Source of the DNA: Faecimorpha stercoravium
Lineage (GTDB): Bacteria; Bacillota; Clostridia; Lachnospirales; Bianqueaceae
DNA: 64,000 bases
Direction: 5' to 3'
Assembly (NCBI GenBank): GCA_018712555.1
Contig: DVGT01000001.1
Coordinates: 47,538-111,537 of the forward strand
Part shown: positions 57,602 to 64,000 of the stretch, piece after piece
Position numbering within the stretch: position 1 is the stretch's first letter
Layout of the letters: every line of letters begins with the position of its first letter
The notes under the pieces: generated by a model
Database searches by the model: none
Seen by the model: the letters and a program-made list of their open reading frames with translations, nothing else
What the model was told of the DNA's origin: nothing
Translations under genes and position numbers: made by a program

Positions 57602-59608
57602 ATGCGTGGTATATTGATGCAGAAAGAGGATTTCAGCGATTTCTCCCTAGGGGGCTTCCCCTTTGATCCGAATCATTCGGCTATGGGAGAATATCATTAT
57701 GATCCTCCTACAGGCTATCAGGGCAATTGGTATTGTCCCATGGCCGATTATAGTTGGAAAGGACCCTTCTGGTCCGTTGCCCCTCGCGCGGGAAAACATT
57801 GGATGGAAAATCAGATGGTAAAACCTTTGGTACAGGATCCTTGGCGTCCCTGGAGTACACTCGTAACCGGAGACCGTCAGTGGAAGAACTACGAGGTGGA
57901 TGCCAAGATGCTTTTCCTCAATACACATGGATTAGCGGGCATCTGCCTGCGGTACCAGAACAGCCGCTGCTTTGTTCTTTTCTGTCACAATGGCGGAAAA
58001 CTGCAGTGGGCCATGCGGGATCAGGAAGAGTATGTGGTACTCGCGGAGAAAGAGTACACACCCGAGTTTGATGTTCCCTATGAAGTAAAGCTTTCTGTAG
58101 ATGGCGATACATACACCGCCGAAATCGACGGTGTGACCCTGCAGGCAAGGTGCGATCGCTATGCCGCAGGCCGCATCGCGCTGATGGCAACCGTACCGGT
58201 ACAATACACGGATATTGAAGTCTCCATGTATGCCCAGGACCAGAAAGAATATGCGGCAGTCAAGGCGGAGATGGCCGCTGATCTTGCGGCGCAGCGCGCA
58301 TTATACCCCAAGATGAAGCTGGATCGACGGATCAGCCTGCAAAACTTTGGGGCAGGACGGCACTTGCGTTTTGGTGATCTGACAGGAGACGGAACGCTGG
58401 ATATGATTATCTGCCAGCACCATAAGCGGGTACTGAGCGATCGTTACGCAGACATCAGCTGCATGACCGCTTTCGATCTTTCTGGCAAGGTACTCTGGCA
58501 GATCGGTGAGCCCTGCCCGGATTCTTGGCATACGGATCTGACGGCAGATCTGCCTTTCCAGATCACCGATATCAATGGGGACGGTAAGAATGAAGTCGTG
58601 ACCGTGATGGATTTCAGGCTGCGCATTCTGGAAGGCGCTACAGGGCGTGAACTGGCCAGCATTCCCGTACCCATCTCGGATTCTCCGCTGGAGACTCTTT
58701 ACAGCGGCGTTCCTTATGGACAGTACGCCTTCGATCGCGTCAATATCGATGCTGTTCGTATCTGCAATTTCTCCGGTAACCCCGTGGGTACGGATATCCT
58801 GATCAAGGATCGATACAGCCGTCTGTGGGCTTATAATAATAAACTGGAGCTTCTGTGGCATTATCATGACGGGATCACCGGACACTTCCCCTACACCGCC
58901 GATCTGAACGGAGACGGCAAGGACGAGATGTTCGTCGGATACAATATGGTGGATTCTAACGGCAAGAAACTATGGACGCTGCCCGCCAAGGATCACACGG
59001 ACGAGATCATCATCGGCAAGCTCATTCCGGATTCCGACAAGGATTACATCGGAATTGTCAGCGGAGAAGAAGGTTTCATGATCCTCGACTTCGACGGCAA
59101 TGTTCTGGTTCGTAAGCTGATCTGCCACGCACAGCGCATCAGTACCGCGAATTACCGTCCTGATCTGCCGGGATACGAGACAGCCGTCACCACATTCTGG
59201 GGCAGCCAGGGCATCGTACTGCTCTATGATGGCCACGGAAATGTGCTTTATAGCGACGAACCCGGTACGAACGGCAATGTCATCATCCCGGTCAATTGGA
59301 CCGGAGACGGCAAGGATCTGATCCTGCTGAACGCGGACTGCGAGAAAGGCGGCATGATTGATGGATGGGGCCGCCAGGTGGTACCCTTCCCCGAAGATGG
59401 ACATCCTACGCAGTGTGTCGAAGTGCTGGACCTCTTCGGTGACGCACGCGACGAGGTCGTCGTATGGGATGCGAAGGAGATGTGGATCTACACGCAGGAT
59501 ACCCCATTCACCGGCGACAAGATCAATGCTCCGTTGAAATATCCTCATAACAATGCCTCCAACTATCGCGGCGAATTCTCCTGGCCTCGTTGGGTGGATG
59601 TAAAATAA
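57602..59608 (+). CDS. FG-GAP/VCBS-type beta-propeller protein with lectin-like domain
   Basis: 668 residues from the ATG at 57602, seven bases after GGAGGTGG. Residues about 85-210 resemble a concanavalin-like (LamG/DUF1080) sandwich: RQWKNYEVDAKMLFLNTHGL, AGICLRYQNSRCFVLFC. The rest looks like a seven-bladed propeller with calcium-type loops DLTGDGTLD (259-267), DINGDGKNE (323-331) and DLNGDGKDE (434-442). Rhamnogalacturonan and rhamnose-glucuronate lyases use such propellers, but key lyase residues were not identified. No signal peptide. Divergent from GH31, so it is likely part of the same sugar pathway. Confidence 0.7.
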   Translation: MRGILMQKEDFSDFSLGGFPFDPNHSAMGEYHYDPPTGYQGNWYCPMADYSWKGPFWSVAPRAGKHWMENQMVKPLVQDPWRPWSTLVTGDRQWKNYEVDAKMLFLNTHGLAGICLRYQNSRCFVLFCHNGGKLQWAMRDQEEYVVLAEKEYTPEFDVPYEVKLSVDGDTYTAEIDGVTLQARCDRYAAGRIALMATVPVQYTDIEVSMYAQDQKEYAAVKAEMAADLAAQRALYPKMKLDRRISLQNFGAGRHLRFGDLTGDGTLDMIICQHHKRVLSDRYADISCMTAFDLSGKVLWQIGEPCPDSWHTDLTADLPFQITDINGDGKNEVVTVMDFRLRILEGATGRELASIPVPISDSPLETLYSGVPYGQYAFDRVNIDAVRICNFSGNPVGTDILIKDRYSRLWAYNNKLELLWHYHDGITGHFPYTADLNGDGKDEMFVGYNMVDSNGKKLWTLPAKDHTDEIIIGKLIPDSDKDYIGIVSGEEGFMILDFDGNVLVRKLICHAQRISTANYRPDLPGYETAVTTFWGSQGIVLLYDGHGNVLYSDEPGTNGNVIIPVNWTGDGKDLILLNADCEKGGMIDGWGRQVVPFPEDGHPTQCVEVLDLFGDARDEVVVWDAKEMWIYTQDTPFTGDKINAPLKYPHNNASNYRGEFSWPRWVDVK

Positions 59609-59617
59609 TCAATACAA

Positions 59618-59645
59618 GGGAGTGTCAAGGTAATTTGACACTCCC
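59618..59645 (+). terminator. Terminator after the beta-propeller gene
   Basis: GGGAGTGTCAA and TTGACACTCCC form a perfect 11-bp stem 10 bp after the stop; the following ATTAGTTTT is a weak U-tract. Confidence 0.7.
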
Positions 59646-59707
59646 ATTAGTTTTCATACGATGTACCATTTTCGATAGAGAAGCAATAAGAAAATCCCCT
59701 CTCTTCC

Positions 59708-61081
59708 TCATTCGTTTCCGTTGCCTTGTTCCTTCCGTTTCATCTCTCGCCAGACCGTATGCATCATCGTGCCGAAACACGCAGCGCCTCCGATAAAGTT
59801 AGAAATGGGCTCGGCCAGGAATACGCCCATGACTCCCAAAGCAGGGATACGCGGCAGCAAAAGCGTCAAAGGAATCACAATGATGACCTTCCGAAAAATC
59901 GAGAAGAATACCGCATTTCGAGAACGTCCCAGTGCCACAAAAGCTGACTGCCCGGAGAACTGCAACGACATCATGAAAAAGCCGAAGAAATAAACATAGA
60001 GCGCAGGCACTCCCAGCTCCAGGAGCTGTGCCTCGCTATTGAAAATGTGGATAAAGAATTCTGGGAAAATCATCAAAATAATCCAGAGCAATGTGGTATA
60101 TACGATACAGAGGACAGACATGAATCGAATTCCCTGACGAACTCTTCCATATTCATTCGCCCCATAGTTATATCCCAACACGGGCTGGGCCGCATTGGTC
60201 ACCCCCGAAACCGGCATCGTGACGACTTCGCGAATGGAATTCAGCACGGTCATGACTCCTACGTAGATATCACCGCCAAACTGATGCAGCGTCGCATTGC
60301 AAACTACCTGCACGCCGCTATTCGTGACAGCCATCACAAAACCAGACGTACCCAGCGCCATGATTTCCTTCAGCATCTTCCATTGAACCCCCAAGCTCCG
60401 AATCCGCAATGGAATAATGGCTTTTTTCCCAGCTAACACTTTGAGCACCCATAGTGCTGAAACTCCCTGTGAAATCACCGTAGCGATTGCTGCGCCCCGT
60501 ACGCCCATATGAAATATAAATATAAAAATAGGATCAAGCACGATATTGAGGATGGCTCCAATCAACACAGTCAGCATCCCCTTACGGGCAAAGCCCTGTG
60601 CATTGATAAAACTGTTCATGCCCAGGCTAACCATCACAAATACACTACCCAAAAGATAGATCGACAGATATTGGTCGGCATACGGAAACGTGTCGTCGCT
60701 CGCTCCAAACAGATATAGAATCGGTTTCTTGAAAAACAGCCCCAATACCGTCAGCACCAAGCCACTCACCACCAACATGGTAAAGGACGTTCCCATCAGT
60801 TTTTCAGCCCGCTCCTCATCGCCTCCACCTCTGGCAATGGAAAAAAGTGGCGCGCCTCCTGTGCTAAACAAATTGGAAAATGCTGTCACCATGGCGATGA
60901 TCGGAAAAGTCAGCCCAAGCCCCGTCAGCGCCGTCGTAGAATTTTCCGGCAGATGCCCGATATACATACGATCAATGATATTATATAATAGATTGATCAG
61001 CTGTGCCAGCGTCATAGGCCCTGCCAGTCGCAGAATATTGCCCGTAACACTGCCTTTGCTGAAATCATTTTTATTTTCCAA
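59708..61081 (-). CDS. MATE family efflux transporter
   Basis: 457 residues from a TTG at 61079-61081 with a strong AAGGAGG six bases upstream; an ATG nine codons earlier lies before that site. Twelve hydrophobic segments. The family signature appears in the first helices (LRLAGPMTLAQLINLLYNII, DRMYIGHLPENSTTALTGLG) and is repeated in the second half (YNYGANEYGRVRQGIRFM). It belongs to the NorM/DinF-like branch, distinct from the MATE gene at 11161-12558. The exported compound is unknown. Confidence 0.92.
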   Translation of the reverse strand: MENKNDFSKGSVTGNILRLAGPMTLAQLINLLYNIIDRMYIGHLPENSTTALTGLGLTFPIIAMVTAFSNLFSTGGAPLFSIARGGGDEERAEKLMGTSFTMLVVSGLVLTVLGLFFKKPILYLFGASDDTFPYADQYLSIYLLGSVFVMVSLGMNSFINAQGFARKGMLTVLIGAILNIVLDPIFIFIFHMGVRGAAIATVISQGVSALWVLKVLAGKKAIIPLRIRSLGVQWKMLKEIMALGTSGFVMAVTNSGVQVVCNATLHQFGGDIYVGVMTVLNSIREVVTMPVSGVTNAAQPVLGYNYGANEYGRVRQGIRFMSVLCIVYTTLLWIILMIFPEFFIHIFNSEAQLLELGVPALYVYFFGFFMMSLQFSGQSAFVALGRSRNAVFFSIFRKVIIVIPLTLLLPRIPALGVMGVFLAEPISNFIGGAACFGTMMHTVWREMKRKEQGNGNE

Positions 61082-61177
61082 TGAAATCCTCCTTTTTGGT
61101 GTTTTCATATAGTATACACCCTTTTCGACTCCAAGTGCAATATCTTTTCTTTTCTTGTCTTTTTTCGATTTTTCTCT

Positions 61178-61206
61178 TGCTCTGTTCCCCTCAATCGAGT
61201 ATAATA
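61178..61206 (+). promoter_or_regulatory. Promoter of the NifU-like/GGGtGRT operon
   Basis: TTGCTC (61178-61183), 17-bp spacer, perfect TATAAT (61201-61206). The downstream ribosome site is GGAAGGAG. Confidence 0.7.
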
Positions 61207-61254
61207 AAAATTGGTATGCATGAATACTGATTTTTTGGAAGGAGCGATTCACTT

Positions 61255-61947
61255 ATGAACTACACGCATGAAGTAGAACAGATGTGTACTGTCGCCAAGG
61301 GCCCTAAGCATGGTCCGGCGCCGATTCCTGAAGAGGGAAAATGGGTACGCAGCAAAGAGATCAGCGATATTTCCGGTCTGTCTCATGGAGTGGGCTGGTG
61401 CGCACCGCAGCAGGGTGCATGCAAGCTGACTCTGAATGTTAAGAATGGTATCATCGAGGAGGCTCTAGTGGAGACGCTGGGATGTTCCGGTATGACCCAT
61501 TCCGCCGCTATGGCAGCCGAGATTCTGCAGGGCAAGACCATCCTGGAAGCTCTGAATACTGACCTGGTGTGTGACGCGATCAACGTAGCCATGCGCGAGA
61601 TCTTCAAGCAGTTGGCCTATGGACGTACTCAGACCGCTTTCTCTGAAGGCGGACTGCCCGTGGGTGCCTCTTTGGAGGATCTGGGCAAGGGCCTGCGTTC
61701 TCAGGTAGGTACTATGTTTGGTACTCGTCTGAAGGGTGTTCGTTATCTGGAAATGGCGGAGGGATACGTCCTGAATATCGCCGTAGATGAGAACGACGAA
61801 GTCATCGGTTATAAGTTCGTTCACCTGGGCAAGATGATGGATGCAATCCGCAAGGGCACTGACCCGAAGGAAGCGTATGAGAAGAATATCGGCACCTATG
61901 GCCGGTATGACGAAGCGGTAAAATACATTGATCCGCGGAATGAGTAA
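61255..61947 (+). CDS. NifU-like iron-sulfur cluster scaffold protein of the GGGtGRT pair
   Basis: 230 residues. The central part resembles IscU/NifU scaffolds: GWCAPQQGACKLTLNVKNGI, EEALVETLGCSGMTHSAAMA, and DLVCDAINVAMREIF provide the cysteines. N-terminal and C-terminal extensions (YGRYDEAVKYIDPRNE) are specific to this clostridial form. Codons are biased toward GGT, CGT, GCT and TCT, unlike most neighbours, which suggests high expression. It is followed 17 bp later by the GGGtGRT gene, an association conserved across Clostridia, though the joint function is unknown. Confidence 0.88.
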   Translation: MNYTHEVEQMCTVAKGPKHGPAPIPEEGKWVRSKEISDISGLSHGVGWCAPQQGACKLTLNVKNGIIEEALVETLGCSGMTHSAAMAAEILQGKTILEALNTDLVCDAINVAMREIFKQLAYGRTQTAFSEGGLPVGASLEDLGKGLRSQVGTMFGTRLKGVRYLEMAEGYVLNIAVDENDEVIGYKFVHLGKMMDAIRKGTDPKEAYEKNIGTYGRYDEAVKYIDPRNE

Positions 61948-61964
61948 GAAGGGGGGACGACGCA

Positions 61965-62966
61965 ATGGTACAGTTTGAAGGTTACGACAGAAGAAAAGAC
62001 AAGCTGGAAAAGGAGCTTGCTAAGTACGGTTTCTCCTCTTTGGAAGAGGCTCGTGATTTATGTCTTTCTAAGGGCGTCGATGTGGAGTCCATCGTAAAGG
62101 GTGTACAGCCCATCGCCTTTGATAACGCAGTTTGGGCCTATACTCTGGGCTGCGCAATCGCAATCAAGAATGGTGCAAAAAATGCTGCCGATGCTGCAGA
62201 GCAGATCGGTTTGGGCCTGCAGGCATTCTGCGTCCCCGGTTCTGTAGCCGAGGATCGTAAGGTAGGTCTGGGTCATGGCAATCTGGGTGCCATGCTGCTT
62301 CGCGAAGAGACCAAGTGCTTCTGCTTCCTGGCTGGACACGAGTCTTTCGCTGCTGCTGAAGGTGCTATCGGTATTGCTAAGACCGCGAACAAGGTTCGTA
62401 AGGAGCCTCTGCAGGTTATCCTGAACGGCTTGGGTAAGGACGCTGCCTATATTATTTCTCGTATCAATGGTTTTACCTACTGCGAGACAGAGTTTGACTA
62501 CTATACCGGCGAGGTAAAGGTCGTAGATCAGCACGCTTACTCCAATGGAGAGCGGGCTAAGGTTCGTTGCTATGGTGCGGACGATGTGCGTGAGGGTGTT
62601 GCTATCATGGCGCTGGAAGGCGTAGATGTCTCCATCACCGGTAACTCCACCAACCCGACTCGTTTCCAGCATCTGGTTGCCGGCACCTACAAGAAGTGGG
62701 CACAGGAGAATGGTAAGAAGTACTTCTCCGTCGCATCCGGCGGTGGTACAGGACGTACCCTGCATCCGGATAACATGGGCGCAGGTCCTGCTTCCTATGG
62801 CTTGACCGACTCCATGGGCCGTATGCATGGCGACGCACAGTTTGCAGGTTCCTCTTCAGTTCCGGCACACGTCGAGATGATGGGCCTGATCGGCATGGGC
62901 AACAACCCGATGGTTGGCGCTACCGTTGCCTGCGCTGTTGCGGTTGAGGAAGCCCTGAATAAGTAA
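61965..62966 (+). CDS. GGGtGRT protein
   Basis: 333 residues. The name-giving motif is VASGGGTGRTLHPDNMGAGP near 258-277, a glycine-rich loop. Other conserved blocks: AVWAYTLGCAIAIKNGAKNA, QAFCVPGSVAEDRKVGLGHG, KCFCFLAGHESFAAAEGAIG, and the C-terminal GLIGMGNNPMVGATVACAVA. No membrane segment. The family is widespread in anaerobes but uncharacterised; the pairing with an Fe-S scaffold hints at metal or cofactor handling. Codon use is as strongly biased as in the partner gene, so it is probably abundant. A strong terminator follows. Confidence 0.9.
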   Translation: MVQFEGYDRRKDKLEKELAKYGFSSLEEARDLCLSKGVDVESIVKGVQPIAFDNAVWAYTLGCAIAIKNGAKNAADAAEQIGLGLQAFCVPGSVAEDRKVGLGHGNLGAMLLREETKCFCFLAGHESFAAAEGAIGIAKTANKVRKEPLQVILNGLGKDAAYIISRINGFTYCETEFDYYTGEVKVVDQHAYSNGERAKVRCYGADDVREGVAIMALEGVDVSITGNSTNPTRFQHLVAGTYKKWAQENGKKYFSVASGGGTGRTLHPDNMGAGPASYGLTDSMGRMHGDAQFAGSSSVPAHVEMMGLIGMGNNPMVGATVACAVAVEEALNK

Positions 62967-62989
62967 CTTCAAAACCGCATTTTATTCCG

Positions 62990-63035
62990 AAAAAGGGTCT
63001 GCTGCAAACTAGAAATTTTGCAGCAGGCCCTTTTT
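62990..63035 (+). terminator. Terminator of the NifU-like/GGGtGRT operon
   Basis: AAAAAGGGTCTGCTGCAAA and TTTGCAGCAGGCCCTTTTT form a 19-bp stem with one G-T pair, ending in T5. Confidence 0.9.
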
Positions 63036-63204
63036 CTACAGTTTATAAACAGGACGCTGATTTTCTCCCCCTTGGAAAATCTAATTCAACTCGTCGACCA
63101 GTATCTTTTTTTTCGCAATTTCGCGACAGTACCCGTTGACTTCTCCATTTATGATAGGTTAGCAACCATTCTTTTTACAATATCCGTCCCCAGTGTATTC
63201 CGCC

Positions 63205-63233
63205 TTTACAATTCGCATTCTTTATGGTATCAT
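63205..63233 (+). promoter_or_regulatory. Promoter of the PD-(D/E)XK-like gene
   Basis: TTTACA (63205-63210), 17-bp spacer, TATCAT (63228-63233), 25 bp before the start codon. Confidence 0.65.
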
Positions 63234-63257
63234 AGGACATACGAAAGGGGCGATCCT

Positions 63258-64000
63258 ATGGATAAACTCTCATCTCACATTGCACATATCATTTCATCGT
63301 TCTATCATACGCTGCTCAAACTCCATGCCATTCCCGAATTCTGTCTCTCCCGCAAGAAAAATAAGAAAACGGGGAAGGTGTATTTATACAAGCAGGAGTC
63401 TACCAGCAAAGGGCGAAAGCAAACCAAAATCAAGGCTGCCAAAGAAGCGTACTATCTTGAGTTGTACTCAGAACGCCAGAAACTGAAGGCGCGCCTGAAA
63501 GAGCTCAAAGCGAAATATAAGACACTTTCCTTTAAGGATCGACGCGATGTCCGCTATGCCCTCGCCTGCTTTCAGCATGCACTGGATCTCGGCGTCGGAA
63601 AAGCCATTGAAAAGAATACGTATCTCGACGGTACGACTCGCGACTCCAAGAGCGAGATCATCCTTTCCCTCCTGTTCGACCTACTAGGTATAAAATATAC
63701 GCATAATTATTCCATTTATGCACAGGGGCGCACCTATTTAGTTGACTTCTATTTTCCGGATTCGCAGGATTTTCACGAACATATGGGTATGCTGGATGAT
63801 GAACAGTACGCCCAGAATCAAAAACGCAAGCTGGAAGACTACGCCGCAGAAGGGATTCAGGAGAAGAAAAATCTTCTTATTACGAAGGAACACTACGTGA
63901 CGGATTCTCATGACCCCGAAAAGAAGCGCGCCTGCATCGACCTGCGAGAGATTGTGCTGCAGCTCATCTCCTTCGGGAAAGTCGCGCCGCAGAAGGCGTT
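63258..64000 (+). CDS. PD-(D/E)XK nuclease-like protein (partial, cut by window edge)
   Basis: The frame opens at the ATG at 63258, seven bases after AAAGGGG, and runs without a stop to the window end (247 codons). The N-terminal 100 residues are very basic (RKKNKKTGKVYLYKQESTSK, LKARLKELKAKYKTLSFKDR). From about residue 130 a restriction-nuclease-like core appears: SKSEIILSLLFDLLGIKYTH (Glu), TYLVDFYFPD (Asp), and HEHMGMLDDEQYAQNQKRK in place of the ExK strand. A C-terminal segment continues past the edge. The substrate is unknown. Confidence 0.7.
   Translation, partial: MDKLSSHIAHIISSFYHTLLKLHAIPEFCLSRKKNKKTGKVYLYKQESTSKGRKQTKIKAAKEAYYLELYSERQKLKARLKELKAKYKTLSFKDRRDVRYALACFQHALDLGVGKAIEKNTYLDGTTRDSKSEIILSLLFDLLGIKYTHNYSIYAQGRTYLVDFYFPDSQDFHEHMGMLDDEQYAQNQKRKLEDYAAEGIQEKKNLLITKEHYVTDSHDPEKKRACIDLREIVLQLISFGKVAPQKA

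Overview
The window looks like a chromosome segment of an anaerobic, low-to-mid GC Firmicute, most likely family Lachnospiraceae (Clostridia). The reasons are family-specific: a WalRK operon with WalH/WalI, a single-chain long PurL, an ECF folate S component, DUF4358, DUF4367 and DUF1934 proteins, a NifU-like/GGGtGRT gene pair, a SpoIID-like protein and many cytoplasmic glycosidases. Species cannot be fixed by eye. No rRNA, tRNA or CRISPR array was recognised.

Layout. 1-1472: edge of a PF06541 membrane protein, a small and possibly truncated gene, and a 12-unit tandem array of about 93 bp. 1475-12558: minus-strand genes rqcH, a class I amidotransferase-like hydrolase, an MGH1-like glycosidase, a DUF4358 lipoprotein, a metallo-beta-lactamase-fold hydrolase, sbcCD and a MATE exporter. 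12657-13404: a second array (ten 75-bp hairpin units). 13563-18145: a secreted protein, a DUF4367 membrane protein, a beta-helix pectinesterase-like protein and metA (predicted acetyl-CoA type). 18281-23119: yihY-like gene (+), SpoIID-like gene (-), then folT-GH29 fucosidase (+) behind a strong promoter and a structured leader. 23374-27233: CPBP protease and GH78 rhamnosidase. 27317-29065: IS110 remnant, an RHH protein, and a two-gene module bracketed by a 26-bp duplication of the rlmH 3' end. 29041-36175: rlmH, murA and the wal operon (walR-walK-orf-walH-walI). 36290-45507: PP2C-LysM phosphatase, purL, a membrane-anchored protein, DUF1934, ddl and two unknowns. 45719-46588: a LysR regulator. 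46806-53037: the F1Fo ATP synthase operon. 53263-59608: truA, a coiled-coil protein, GH31 alpha-xylosidase and a beta-propeller protein. 59708-64000: MATE exporter, NifU-like/GGGtGRT pair and the start of a PD-(D/E)XK-like protein.

Two themes connect the genes. Cell-envelope homeostasis is dense: WalRK and accessory proteins, murA, ddl, a PP2C phosphatase with a peptidoglycan-binding LysM domain, and a SpoIID-like protein. A second set of six glycan-active proteins (MGH1-like, pectinesterase-like, GH29, GH78, GH31, propeller protein) has no visible signal peptides, which fits intracellular trimming of imported pectin, hemicellulose or rhamnogalacturonan oligosaccharides. These genes are scattered among housekeeping genes rather than collected in one locus.

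The most unusual DNA-level features are four unrelated families of tandem hairpin-forming repeats in intergenic DNA, the rlmH 3'-end duplication around a small two-gene insert, and the unassigned structured RNA leader before folT.
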